DNA of 64,000 nt from Paraglaciecola algarum (GCF_021532655.1 NZ_JAKGAS010000007.1:62001-126000), one strand, 5' to 3'; numbered from the stretch's first letter, positions 47,416-56,780 are shown. Notes: generated by a model not told the origin, from the letters alone. Numbers and translations are program-made.

Positions 47416-49275
47416 ATGAAATTAGTACGTATTATTATCGTTTTCTGGTTGGTAGCTTTGTCTGCTGCTTCTGTTGCTTCTGAAATTGTTAATATTCATC
47501 TGGAACCAAACACGTCCCGCAATATCGGCGGGGTCACTAAATTTGATAGGACGCAATTCATAACGCTTCATGAAAGCTTTGGATCGTCTGATCTAACCAA
47601 TGAAGATCTGCAATATATTGAATATGAACTTGAAGCTGAATTTGGCAGAGATGGCGGACTAGTTTCATGGCTAGCCAGAGATATTCCCGCTGACAGCAAC
47701 AATCCTGACATGCCTGACGTAGGTAAAATTAAAGAATTATTTGCACCGAAATTCAATGGCAAAAGTGATCAGCTCAGGTATAAACCGAACCATATGCGTA
47801 ATGTTATCTTGTGTACTCACCCTGAAATTATGCATGGACATATTCACAATAAGTCACTTGCATGGGGGCCGCGCACAGCGGAAGCGACAGCAGAATACAC
47901 CGCACAAATGCTAAAATGGGCATTTACAGATGAAAATAGACCCCTTGCTATTGAGGTCTATAATGAACCATTTGTTAAAGCCAAAAAGATCCCAACCACA
48001 ATCGAAGAGATGAGTGAACAACATAATGTGGTTGCTAAGCGGGTTAAAGAGTTAAATCCCAATGTAATGGTGGGCGGGTATTCTGCAGCTTGGGTAGAAT
48101 TTGAAAGTGGTGACTGGAACAATTGGAATAACTGGCAGAAAAAGTTCATGGATATTGCCGGTGAAAATATGGATTTTTGGTCATATCACATCTACGACGG
48201 CGTGAATGTAATGGGCACCCCAAGATCGCGAACGGGTAGTAATTCTGAAGCGATTATGGATATTATCGATACCTATAGTCACATTAAATTCGGTGTTGCA
48301 AAGCCTCTTATGATCACTGAATACGGAAAAATTCCTGCAGGTAATATGAGTACCATGCCATACAGTGAAGAACGTTCAGCCGGCATGTTGTATTCAGCAC
48401 TAGGCCAGTTAATGACTTTTATGGATCACCCAGACCGCTTAATGCGCACAGTGCCTTTTATACTGGGTAAAGCTTCATGGACCTATAACATGACTAAGGA
48501 CTATGTTCCCGGTGAAGCAAACCCTTATTTACTCTGGCGACGTTTAGCTGATGGCAAAACCTATGTCAAAACCGATTTGATGAAGTTTTATTCCTTCTGG
48601 AAAGGGGTTAAAGGAGATTGGCGCTATACCTCGAGTAGTAACCCAGACGTCAGAGTGCATATGTTAGCAGATACCAATCGGCTAAGTGTGATCATGATGA
48701 ACCTTGATGGATCCTCTAAACAACTGTCCTTAAAAGGTTTACAAGAAGTCAAAACAGATTCAGTTGTATTGCGCTCGTTAACGACGAACGTAGCCACTCC
48801 TGTACTTGCGGAGAAAACATTGCAAACAATACCTGACGTTTTTGATCTAGAAGCCGGTGAAATTGTCTTGTTTCAAGTTAATTTGAAAAAGACTGCCCAA
48901 GTGGAACGTACCTTAAAAGAACATAGGGTATATGCCACGGATTATCTTAAGGATATAAAGGGAGGCGAGCCGATTACTTTTAAGTTTAAGCAGGTTCCCA
49001 CAGGAAAAGGTAACGCTATACTTCGACTTTCTCCTGCACGAAAACTTGGCAAGCAACCCCTACCTACAGAGATCAAAATTAATGGTACTCCTTTAACCCT
49101 TCCCACAAATTGGGCGGGAGATGACCAAAAAGGCCGAAACATGTTCTACGGCATGGTCGAATTGCAAGTACCCATGCAAGCATTGAAAGACGAGAGTATG
49201 GTTAGCCTGACTTACCCTGATGATGGTGGAAAAATTGCCAGCGCAGTGCTGCAAGTTAATCGAATGGAAAACTAA
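47416..49275 (+). CDS. GH86-like glycoside hydrolase (agarase/porphyranase type)
   Basis: This 619-residue protein has a signal peptide (about 1-22) and a clan-A (beta/alpha)8 catalytic domain. A likely acid/base Glu is E184 in VYNEPFVKA, and a likely nucleophile is E302 in MITEYGKIP. The N-terminal part has TKFDRTQFITLHESFGSSDL (about 41-60), and the C-terminal third is beta-rich. The overall sequence resembles GH86, whose members split agarose or porphyran. The length fits. The family is assigned by eye; GH39 or GH5-type clan-A enzymes are the alternatives. It is secreted or periplasmic and is followed by the gene at 49350. Confidence 0.7.
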   Translation: MKLVRIIIVFWLVALSAASVASEIVNIHLEPNTSRNIGGVTKFDRTQFITLHESFGSSDLTNEDLQYIEYELEAEFGRDGGLVSWLARDIPADSNNPDMPDVGKIKELFAPKFNGKSDQLRYKPNHMRNVILCTHPEIMHGHIHNKSLAWGPRTAEATAEYTAQMLKWAFTDENRPLAIEVYNEPFVKAKKIPTTIEEMSEQHNVVAKRVKELNPNVMVGGYSAAWVEFESGDWNNWNNWQKKFMDIAGENMDFWSYHIYDGVNVMGTPRSRTGSNSEAIMDIIDTYSHIKFGVAKPLMITEYGKIPAGNMSTMPYSEERSAGMLYSALGQLMTFMDHPDRLMRTVPFILGKASWTYNMTKDYVPGEANPYLLWRRLADGKTYVKTDLMKFYSFWKGVKGDWRYTSSSNPDVRVHMLADTNRLSVIMMNLDGSSKQLSLKGLQEVKTDSVVLRSLTTNVATPVLAEKTLQTIPDVFDLEAGEIVLFQVNLKKTAQVERTLKEHRVYATDYLKDIKGGEPITFKFKQVPTGKGNAILRLSPARKLGKQPLPTEIKINGTPLTLPTNWAGDDQKGRNMFYGMVELQVPMQALKDESMVSLTYPDDGGKIASAVLQVNRMEN

Positions 49276-49349
49276 AGGTATGTGTAAAATTGCGACGTTA
49301 ATATTAGCCCCAATCCTTTAAACTAACAGCGCCTATTAAGTGAATAAAA

Positions 49350-50324
49350 ATGAAAAAAATAATATTTTTAGCGTTAATAACAATCACTGCAACAAAAGCT
49401 TTTTCCAGCACAGGATATGGCTATAACAATAACCGTATTGCTATTAGTGCTGATGGTAATAATCAATCTGATCCAGACACTTGGGGCGGGCAAGTTACGG
49501 CAAAAGCGCCGGCTGCAGACGCAGGTAGAACTTATACTTATAAATCTGAATGGCAAAGAGGAGATGAAGACGACTGGAGTGCAACCCCCGCTGCTTTAGC
49601 CATGATTGCTAATGCAAATTTAGAAGGGATGTTAGTCCATTACTCCTATAATAACTTTATTGGCTCGCCTCCACATACCAGTGCGCGAAACATTATGAAA
49701 GAAGGCGTTGATGGTTCTTTGCTTCGCTGGAAAAACTTTGATCCTGCCGTGTTTTTTGATGTATCCGCTGACAACAATAAAGCAATAAATCATTTGGCCG
49801 AACAAATTAAAATTTCAACAGCCAACGACCCCTTGTATTTTATCGCTATGGGGCCGACTGAGTTCCTTTATCGAGCGTTAGAAAAGGTAAAAGCAGCAGG
49901 AAAAGAACAGGCTATCAATCACTTGTATATCCTTTCACATAGCAACTATAACGACAATCATATTAGGAGAGTTGAGCATAGAAGAATGGAACATGTGTTC
50001 GAAGAATTTCCAATAGTTGAAAAGAAAAATTTCAAACGAATTAAAGATCAAAATTCTTCTTCTAATTTAAATAAGGGCTGGAGTTCGTCAAAAGTAAATA
50101 AGCAAAAAACTTGGGAGCCTTATCACTTTTTGAAAACACATGCTGACCCCGATGCTAGATTTTTATGGGAGATGTTAAATATTGATAATTTAAGTAAACC
50201 CGATATTTCTGACGCGGGCTTGGTTTGGTATTTATTATACAATGACCAAGATGGTAATCCGAGTAAGCTAAAGACCCAATTCATTGACGGCATTAAAACC
50301 GATGGTCTTTCACAGCCGAAATAG
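49350..50324 (+). CDS. Secreted nucleoside-hydrolase-like protein
   Basis: This 324-residue protein has a signal peptide (about 1-19) and an opening ISADGNNQSDPDTWGG then DEDDWSATPAALAMIA, which looks like a rearranged version of the Asp-rich calcium site of nucleoside hydrolases. A later FIAMGPTEFLYRALEKV (about 150-166) resembles the GPLTNIALAL strand-helix of that fold. I infer a nucleoside-hydrolase-like fold, function unknown. A distinct insertion of Lys/Ser-rich sequence lies at about 225-255. It is 74 bp after the GH86-like gene, in the same direction, and is probably part of the same polysaccharide locus. Confidence 0.55.
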   Translation: MKKIIFLALITITATKAFSSTGYGYNNNRIAISADGNNQSDPDTWGGQVTAKAPAADAGRTYTYKSEWQRGDEDDWSATPAALAMIANANLEGMLVHYSYNNFIGSPPHTSARNIMKEGVDGSLLRWKNFDPAVFFDVSADNNKAINHLAEQIKISTANDPLYFIAMGPTEFLYRALEKVKAAGKEQAINHLYILSHSNYNDNHIRRVEHRRMEHVFEEFPIVEKKNFKRIKDQNSSSNLNKGWSSSKVNKQKTWEPYHFLKTHADPDARFLWEMLNIDNLSKPDISDAGLVWYLLYNDQDGNPSKLKTQFIDGIKTDGLSQPK

Positions 50325-50836
50325 TTAACCCGAACTCTGGATAATAAGTGTCGTAATACTTTGATTTTACAGTTGCCCCACCTTAGTAACCGAGGTCGCG
50401 AATAATCGAGGTTATAAAAAGATTGTTTGGCGGCAATACCAATGCTTTTGATTTACCCGTGACTACAAATTTCCGCATTTCAAATCGGCTTGCCATGGAC
50501 GGTAAGACTGGGTGCATATCATCATGGATGTGGTTCTGACTCATCTGGACAAGGTAATATTTGATGGATTAGACAAAAGTTTCTGGAAAATTTTTGAACA
50601 GCTTTAGCTGGTTCACGGAGGGTATCGATAGCCCTAAGGGGTAAATACATGGATGTATTATATAAAAGAAGTAACTGGTGAAGCCGGCAAAACCGCATGC
50701 GACCGCCAATAATGACGGAAGGTAGAGTAATGCAGGAGCAGCTACCGCGAGTACTTTGTGTACGAAGTACAGTGAACCTAGTGAATAATCTTAGTTCTCG
50801 CAGCGAATACTTGGTTTGCGAAGCACACAAGTAAGC
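50325..50836. mobile_element. Region with a probable group II intron remnant
   Basis: About 510 bp without an intact gene. From about 50600 the plus strand contains AACTGGTGAAGCCGGCAAAA, then ATAATGACGGAAGGTAGAG and AATGCAGGAGCAGCTACC, which recall the RNA leader and the reverse-transcriptase start of group II introns. A short frame then opens and ends at about 50832 with no reverse-transcriptase domain. The sequence from 50325 to 50520 may contain a decayed coding fragment (RLAMDGKTG in one frame). I recognise the intron resemblance from memory only. Confidence 0.4.
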
Positions 50837-51142
50837 TCAATCTCGTTGATAGATTACTTGTCCTACACGCTCAATATGCTCAAGCAAGCTTGTATTTTCA
50901 ATTTGTGAATAAAGTGAAAGATCTATTTCATAAGGGAGATCCAATTGCTCTAATTTATCCATTATCTCGTACAAAGAAGGCATATTGAGTAATGCTCCTT
51001 TTAAAGCAACATCGATGTCCGAACCCGGGCGATAATTTCCTTTTGCTCTTGACCCATAAAGAATAGCTTGCTCAACACATTGATATTCAGCTAATACTGC
51101 AAGTATCCCGTCTAAAGTCTGTTGAGGAAGACCATAATTCAC
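50837..51142 (-). CDS. mntA: MNT nucleotidyltransferase antitoxin (MntA)
   Basis: This 101-residue minimal nucleotidyltransferase has the signature GSRAKGNYRPGSDID (30-44): Gly30, Ser31, then Asp42 and Asp44 at the classical GSx10DxD spacing. In HepT/MntA systems the antitoxin transfers AMP to the toxin's active-site tyrosine. It follows the HEPN gene by 2 bp on the same strand. The protein appears complete. Confidence 0.9.
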   Translation of the reverse strand: MNYGLPQQTLDGILAVLAEYQCVEQAILYGSRAKGNYRPGSDIDVALKGALLNMPSLYEIMDKLEQLDLPYEIDLSLYSQIENTSLLEHIERVGQVIYQRD

Positions 51143-51144
51143 AG

Positions 51145-51564
51145 CTATACATTCTCAGCTTGTTTATCTAAGGACTTTTTCAACTGAATAAACTGCGGAT
51201 AGTAAAGCTGGCACACATCACTAAACACGGTTTCAGCAACTACGATATTGTAAGCATGACTACTCAATTGGCGACTTTTTATCATTTGCATCCAAATCTC
51301 TCCATGTTCAACTAAACCACGAGAAAAGGCGGTACGAAAAGCATCACGACTACCTTGAATTCCTTCTTCCCCCTGATACTGATAAAAATCTTTTATTACA
51401 TTCCACGCCAACTCATAAGTAAACTCAAAAGCTTGAATCAAGCCTTGCTTCTCTAAGTCAGATAAAGGGCGAGTATCAGCTAGTTCGACCGCAAAGGTTA
51501 ATCTAGATAATGCTAAACCGTAATTTTGCAACCGTTGCAACCAGCGAATATCTTGCTCTGTCAT
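51145..51564 (-). CDS. hepT: HEPN toxin (HepT) of a HepT/MntA pair
   Basis: This 139-residue all-helical protein is of the HI0074/HepT type. The HEPN motif RQLSSHAY (98-105) has Arg98, His103 and Tyr105 in RX4HXY form, the RNase active site and the tyrosine modified by the antitoxin. Sequence AFEFTYELAWNVIKDFYQYQG (about 45-65) is typical. It precedes MntA by 2 bp. The toxin site is intact, so the module could be active. The pair sits among mobile-element remnants. Confidence 0.9.
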   Translation of the reverse strand: MTEQDIRWLQRLQNYGLALSRLTFAVELADTRPLSDLEKQGLIQAFEFTYELAWNVIKDFYQYQGEEGIQGSRDAFRTAFSRGLVEHGEIWMQMIKSRQLSSHAYNIVVAETVFSDVCQLYYPQFIQLKKSLDKQAENV

Positions 51565-51932
51565 TATAATATTCTCATGTTTAAATGTACGTGCAGTTTA
51601 TGGTGGATACGATACAGAATCAAACTATGAAACCCACGATTTTTGTATTATGGCTTCGCCACTTTATGCGCTGCGCGATAGGGCATTCACTTCATGAACC
51701 AAGCATGACTTCGTCAAGGTATACGCTGCGCTTATTTATTCACTTCGTTCATCGCAATCCATTGCGGGTTTTCAAACCTCATCCCTGAGGCTCGACAAAC
51801 TTTTTACCAACAGCCGCAAAAAGTATGCATAAAGGACCGTGCTCCAGACAAATTCCTGTTCAATCAAATAATTGACTTTAATGTCAGACCGGCAATAAGC
51901 CGCTCCCAGCTATAAAAAATTGCCTTGTCCAG
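51565..51932. other. Gene-free spacer between hepT and the transposase remnant
   Basis: 368 bp with no supported gene. It contains many short imperfect palindromes, for example CGCAATCCATTGCG near 51753, and stretches such as CTTCGTCAAGG and CACTTCGTTCATCG. The sequence looks like decayed mobile or integron-like DNA but nothing can be named. Confidence 0.5.
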
Positions 51933-52256
51933 ATGTCCATATCTGGCTGTCAGACAAGCCAATCATTTACTGAGAAATTAGTAGTCGCAAGAGATTGGGT
52001 GAATATATTTGTGAAATGGTATAACCATGAACATCGCCATAGTGGCATTAAATTTACCCCCCATGAGCGCCATACAGGTCGAGATATTGAAATCTTATCC
52101 GCTAGAGCCTTGGTGTATAAAAAGGCTAAGTTAGAAAATCCAAAGAGATGGTCAGGAGAAATTAAGAACTGGGTGCATATTAATGAAGTGCATCTCAACC
52201 CAGAAAAAGGGAAATCAGAAATAGTGGAAATAAGGCGGCATAAATTTAAACTGTAG
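51933..52256 (+). pseudogene. IS3-family transposase C-terminal remnant
   Basis: This 107-codon frame holds the C-terminal end of an IS3-type OrfB. Clear transposase sequence begins at about residue 18: WVNIFVKWYNHEHRHSG (the WYN...HRH block with the third acidic region preceding it is missing) followed by TPHERHTGRDIEILSARAL. The catalytic DDE core and N-terminal part are absent, and no terminal inverted repeats are visible. It is a remnant. Confidence 0.85.
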
Positions 52257-52747
52257 GCGACAACTAGCTTGAAAAACACCGGTATTCGAGGTGCGAACTA
52301 AGCGCAGTACTATTTATGTGCTGCGCGCACTAAGATATAAACTATTGCCGAATAAATGGTACTGCAGTAGAAATAATGGCCATATTCGCAAGGCAGAACT
52401 TAGACACCTAGCTTTGAATGAATTTAGGCCATAGTAAAAATTAAAAACAACTTCTCCTATTACAAAAGCACAGCAGTCTAACGACTGAGAATATGACACT
52501 TGATCTGTCTTTATGAAACTTTTGTAGCACTTTTAATATTTAACAGACTTGTCACTTTCCTTTGTTAGGGTTTTTACCGCAACGTTCAGCTTAAATAAAA
52601 TATTCAGTAATAGTTCTAACTTGATACTTTTTTGAGGTGTTCTGCGGTGTTTCTAGTTGGTTTGCACTTAGTGAGTTGGGAACCAAAATCTCAACCTCTT
52701 TTGGGCAAAGTGAAAAATATAAACTCAGACTTGATGGATAAATAACA
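52257..52747. other. Gene-free region upstream of the phosphoesterase
   Basis: About 490 bp with no supported gene, tRNA or clear terminator. It contains the promoter region of the following gene. AT-rich stretches such as TTTAATATTTAACAG occur near 52535. No operator could be recognised with confidence. Confidence 0.5.
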
Positions 52748-54691
52748 ATGAAAAGTACATTTTCTAATCCCCGCTCTCTAGGGATACTATGTTTAGCAGC
52801 CGTGCTTTTTGGCTGTGACGACGACAAAATCATAGAAGTACCGGTAGAGGTAGAAATACCAGTTGAAGTTCCAGTGATAGTTAATCCCGAACATGCACTG
52901 TTAACAGACCCGTTTTTACAAGTTCCAACGAACGACTCAGTTAATGTTGTATGGTTTACTAATTTCGAGAGTTCAGAAAATACGCTAACTTATGGCGATA
53001 CATCTACCAATGCTGTGACCACCACACAGTTAAGCCGCATGATGGAAGATGCGTCTTCTCAGCAATTTGGCAAATCCTATGACACTGTAAGTTATCGTAC
53101 AGTTTATCGCCATGAAGCTAAGGCAGAAGGGCTAACCCAAGGGGAACGGGTTAATTACTCAGTGTCGAGTATTGATACAGATGGATTTGAATTTTCAAGT
53201 AGCACATTTACCCTAGCACCCGCTCCGGCAAAAGGTGCAGCCATGAAAATCCTGCTTACCTCTGATTTACAGTCTAAAAAGAACGTAGTGGCAAATTACC
53301 AAAAAGTAGTAGAAACCGTTGGCACTCCAGATGCTGTATTATTTGCTGGAGATTTTGTCAATGTTCCCGACCGAGCATCAGAATGGTTTGACCAAGCTAA
53401 AAGCAATGCCCCAGGTTTTTTCCCTGCATTACAAGGTCATTATCAAGAATACTTCCCAGGTTTCCCGTATAACGGTGGAGAGATACTGCAACACTCACCA
53501 TTATTCGGCACCATAGGTAACCATGAAGTAATGGGACGTTATAATCCGACCGAAGATGATTATTCACTTAACGGTAGCTTTAATGATCCTCAAACTAGAT
53601 GGTATGCAGAAGCCGCTTACGAGCAAGTAAAAGCAGACGTGAACCCTTCTAATGACGCAGATATAAAAGCACAATGGATTATTGATCAATCCCATAATCA
53701 AATTAGTTTCTTAGATATATTTTCTTTTCCAGATGATGGCCCAGGCGGTGAAGAGTACTATGCAACAACATTTGGTGATGTATTCATTATTTCAATGAAT
53801 GTGTCTAGAATTTGGCGTTCATGGAGTGTGTCAGGTGCAAATAAGTCAAAATTTGTCGAAAGCCTCAGTACGCTAGAAGATCCATCTAAATGGGGTTTTG
53901 GCGAGTTTTTATTTGAGCGTTTTGACAAAGACTCAGACCAGTATGCTTGGTTAGAATCTGTGATGGAAACAGACGCATTTAAAAACTCTAAATACAAAGT
54001 AGTAATGGCTCACCAAGGTGTTTTTGGATTAGGTGATAATACTGTACCAGTGTTATCTCAGCCAGTTATGCAGCTAGTTGAAACCGACAGCCAAGATGTT
54101 GAAACTATTACTGAGTTTACCTTCCCACTAACAGCTGATGTATGGACAAATACAGTTCAACCTATGCTCACAAATGTCAGCGAAGTACGTTATCAATACC
54201 CACTTAACCAAGATGTATGGCTAAACGATATTGAACCACTGTTATTAGCAAATGACGTAAACTTGGTTCACATTGGTCATTCTCATTTATGGAATCGTGC
54301 GCAAGTTGAAAACCTACATTATTTAGAAAGTTCTAACGTGGGTAATTCTTACGGCGCATATTATGTAGATACCAGTGGCACATATACCAAAGATGTACGC
54401 TCTAGCTATGCTGATTTTTGGGCTGACGTAAACTCCGAAAATCCTCGTTGGTTAATTGAAGATTATCCACCAAATGGTGATCCTCAAGACCGTGTATTGA
54501 GCTTCCCTAATATATTTAGCCCAATGAGTGCAGAAAACGAAAATTATCCAAACCTTCCCTTTGTCACTAGCAACACATTGTCAGTGTTTTCTATTTTAGA
54601 TACTGGCACGGGAACAGTACAAAGTTACGTATTTGACCCTACAAACCTTAATTCGACCGTAGAGTTATTCGACGAATTTTCTTTGGAATAA
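52748..54691 (+). CDS. Calcineurin-like phosphoesterase lipoprotein
   Basis: This 647-residue protein has a lipoprotein signal (lipobox LFGC, Cys23) followed by an acidic, Pro/Glu/Val-repeat linker (VPVEVEIPVEVPVIV). Residues about 55-160 resemble the fibronectin-like N-terminal domain of purple-acid-type phosphatases. The metallophosphoesterase domain has LLTSDLQSKKN, FAGDFVN (about 199), GNHEVMGRYN (about 257) and HIGHSHLWN (about 511). The substrate is unknown; a secreted phosphatase is likely. It is a single gene with a weak ribosome site before the ATG, and a terminator follows. Confidence 0.87.
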   Translation: MKSTFSNPRSLGILCLAAVLFGCDDDKIIEVPVEVEIPVEVPVIVNPEHALLTDPFLQVPTNDSVNVVWFTNFESSENTLTYGDTSTNAVTTTQLSRMMEDASSQQFGKSYDTVSYRTVYRHEAKAEGLTQGERVNYSVSSIDTDGFEFSSSTFTLAPAPAKGAAMKILLTSDLQSKKNVVANYQKVVETVGTPDAVLFAGDFVNVPDRASEWFDQAKSNAPGFFPALQGHYQEYFPGFPYNGGEILQHSPLFGTIGNHEVMGRYNPTEDDYSLNGSFNDPQTRWYAEAAYEQVKADVNPSNDADIKAQWIIDQSHNQISFLDIFSFPDDGPGGEEYYATTFGDVFIISMNVSRIWRSWSVSGANKSKFVESLSTLEDPSKWGFGEFLFERFDKDSDQYAWLESVMETDAFKNSKYKVVMAHQGVFGLGDNTVPVLSQPVMQLVETDSQDVETITEFTFPLTADVWTNTVQPMLTNVSEVRYQYPLNQDVWLNDIEPLLLANDVNLVHIGHSHLWNRAQVENLHYLESSNVGNSYGAYYVDTSGTYTKDVRSSYADFWADVNSENPRWLIEDYPPNGDPQDRVLSFPNIFSPMSAENENYPNLPFVTSNTLSVFSILDTGTGTVQSYVFDPTNLNSTVELFDEFSLE

Positions 54692-54709
54692 TAATTCGCG
54701 ATATATACG

Positions 54710-54745
54710 CAGGTAATGAGCTACACAGCTCGTTACCTGATTTTT
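54710..54745. terminator. Bidirectional terminator after the phosphoesterase
   Basis: CAGGTAATGAGCT and AGCTCGTTACCTG form a 13-bp stem with one mismatch around ACAC, followed by ATTTTT on the plus strand. It begins 19 bp after the phosphoesterase stop and lies 90 bp from the end of the convergent flavoprotein gene. Confidence 0.85.
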
Positions 54746-54830
54746 GGTATAAGTGTTTTGAGCAAGTAAAATACAAAGCTGCCCTGTTTCATAGTCACGC
54801 TACGTATATATTTAAAGCCAAACGGTCACA

Positions 54831-56012
54831 TCAAACCACCTGCCCAGCAACCCAACCACTCGACCAAGCCCATTGGAAATTATACCCCCCCAACCAGCCT
54901 GTGACGTCCATCACCTCGCCGATAAAATATAACCCTTTTACTTTTTTGGCTTCCATGGTTTTTGAAGATAGTTCGTCTGTGTCGACTCCACCTAAGGTTA
55001 CCTCGGCAGTTCGGTAGCCTTCGGTGCCATTAGGTTTAAGTTGCCAGTGATGAAAGGCTTCGGCCACTTGGCCTAGCTGTTTGCCTTGATATTGTTTTAG
55101 CGGTTTGTTTTCAATGTTTAAATAGGGCAATACCGCTTGTACATATCGTTTTGGATAATGTTTGGTTAATGCGGTACTTAGTTGTACGTCTGGCTGGTTT
55201 TCTTTCGCCTTCTCTAATTCAGCCAAAAGTTCTCCATGGGGGAACAAGTCAAATTCAACAGTTTGACCCGGTTGCCAGAACGAGGATATTTGCAATACAG
55301 CTGGGCCACTTAAACCCCTGTGAGTAAACAATATGTTTTCGTTAAAGCTAGTGTCATTACAACTGGCGTTAGCATCTAGCGATATACCGCTTAGTTCAGC
55401 GAGTACTTTTTTGTCTAGCTCGTGCAAAGTAAAAGGCACGAGTCCAGCTCGCGTGGGTTTAAGTTTTAACCCAAACTGTTCTGCAATTTGATAACCAAAT
55501 GGGCTAGCGCCTAATTTAGGAATAGACAAGCCGCCAGTCGCCACCACCAGCGATTCGCATTGATACTGGCCTTGGTTGGTATTTAATACAAAACCATCAT
55601 CAATTTTTTCTATATCCAGAATTTCACATTGCTGGGTCACACTGGCACCGGCTTTTTCACATTCACTAAGTAACATTTTCAAAATGTCTTTAGCACTATC
55701 GTCACAAAATAATTGGCCTAGGGTTTTCTCGTGATAAGCAATACCGTACTCTGCCACTAGCCCAATAAAATCCCATTGGGTATAACGGCTTAAGGCTGAT
55801 TTAGTAAAATGTGGATTATCGCACAAGAAGTTTTCATGACTGGCATACATATTGGTAAAATTACAGCGACCACCACCAGACATTAAAATTTTACCGCCAA
55901 TACGTTTGGCGTGATCGAGCACAGCTACACTACGCCCACGTTTTGCAGCTTGAGCCGCACAAAATAGTCCAGCTGCGCCTGCGCCAATGACGATTACATC
56001 TAATTTTTTCAA
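54831..56012 (-). CDS. HI0933/YhiN-type flavoprotein
   Basis: This 393-residue protein has the N-terminal FAD-binding motif VIGAGAAGLFCAAQAAKRG (about 6-24), a GGKILMSGGGRCNFTN segment (about 41-56) and the C-terminal YFIGEVMDVTGWLGGYN that closes the FAD site. It matches the HI0933/YhiN family of NAD(P)/FAD-dependent oxidoreductases, whose physiological role is not established. It is convergent with the phosphoesterase gene and divergent from the cyclase-family gene. Confidence 0.9.
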   Translation of the reverse strand: MKKLDVIVIGAGAAGLFCAAQAAKRGRSVAVLDHAKRIGGKILMSGGGRCNFTNMYASHENFLCDNPHFTKSALSRYTQWDFIGLVAEYGIAYHEKTLGQLFCDDSAKDILKMLLSECEKAGASVTQQCEILDIEKIDDGFVLNTNQGQYQCESLVVATGGLSIPKLGASPFGYQIAEQFGLKLKPTRAGLVPFTLHELDKKVLAELSGISLDANASCNDTSFNENILFTHRGLSGPAVLQISSFWQPGQTVEFDLFPHGELLAELEKAKENQPDVQLSTALTKHYPKRYVQAVLPYLNIENKPLKQYQGKQLGQVAEAFHHWQLKPNGTEGYRTAEVTLGGVDTDELSSKTMEAKKVKGLYFIGEVMDVTGWLGGYNFQWAWSSGWVAGQVV

Positions 56013-56101
56013 TTCAATGCCTGAATGGTGTTATTTATGGCCGGATTATAGGGGATTTACATGCTAATCTGCAAAAATACTCGAATAAGGCAGTTGCTAA
56101 T

Positions 56102-56779
56102 ATGACTACATCTCACAAAAAATGCTCACAGATGATCGACTTAAGCCATACCATTTTTGATGGTTTGATTACCTACAAAGGCTTACCAGCACCTATTATG
56201 TGCGACTACTTAAGCCGTGAAAAATCAAAAGAAATTTACGGTGAGGACTATCAGGTTCAAATTGGTAAAATTGAAATGATCGCCAACACGGGCACTTACC
56301 TTGATTCACCTTTTCATTTTGCTGAAAACGGTAAGGACTTGAGTGATTTGTCTTTGGAGTTACTCGCCAATTTGCCAGCTGTATTAGTTGATGTAAAAGA
56401 CCAAATAGAAATTGGCCCAGAGAGTTTTCAACACTTAGACGTAAAAGGTAAAGCGGTGTTGGTTTATACCAACTGGAGCCAGCATTGGAATACTGAACAA
56501 TACTTTGAAAACCATGCATTTATCACAAAGCAAGCGGCAATCTGGTTAGTCGACAACGGAGCAAAATTAGTCGGTATCGATACCCACAATATTGATGATA
56601 CACGGGGAAAATTAAGGCCCGTACATAAACATTTATTGGGCAATGATGTTTTGATTTGTGAGCATATGACAAACCTAGAGCAATTACCTAAAGATGGTTT
56701 TAGGTTTTTTGCTGTACCACCTAAAATCACGGGTGTAGGTACATTTCCGGTGAGAGCGTTTGCTCAGATAGTTGACTGA
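56102..56779 (+). CDS. Cyclase-family hydrolase with altered metal motif
   Basis: This 225-residue protein belongs to the cyclase family (PF04199-like) that includes kynurenine formamidase and isatin hydrolase. The usual HxGTHxDxPxH metal motif reads NTGTYLDSPFH (62-72): both leading His residues are Asn62 and Tyr66, while Asp68 and His72 remain. The C-terminal GVGTFPVRAFAQIV is typical. Activity may use a different metal set or be changed; family members of this type do occur. It ends 1 bp before the end of the convergent response-regulator gene. Confidence 0.85.
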   Translation: MTTSHKKCSQMIDLSHTIFDGLITYKGLPAPIMCDYLSREKSKEIYGEDYQVQIGKIEMIANTGTYLDSPFHFAENGKDLSDLSLELLANLPAVLVDVKDQIEIGPESFQHLDVKGKAVLVYTNWSQHWNTEQYFENHAFITKQAAIWLVDNGAKLVGIDTHNIDDTRGKLRPVHKHLLGNDVLICEHMTNLEQLPKDGFRFFAVPPKITGVGTFPVRAFAQIVD

Positions 56780-56780
56780 A

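Noticed and set aside
50522..50830. 102-codon minus-strand open frame
   Set aside because: It is antisense to the probable group II intron remnant, has Ser/Arg/Leu-rich composition and no recognisable domain.
51585..51788. 67-codon open frame beside hepT
   Set aside because: Composition is not protein-like and it lies in decayed DNA with short palindromes.
52500..52580. Possible Pho box upstream of the phosphoesterase (CTGTCTTTATG, CTTGTCACTTT)
   Set aside because: The spacing and second half do not fit the PhoB direct-repeat consensus well enough to report.
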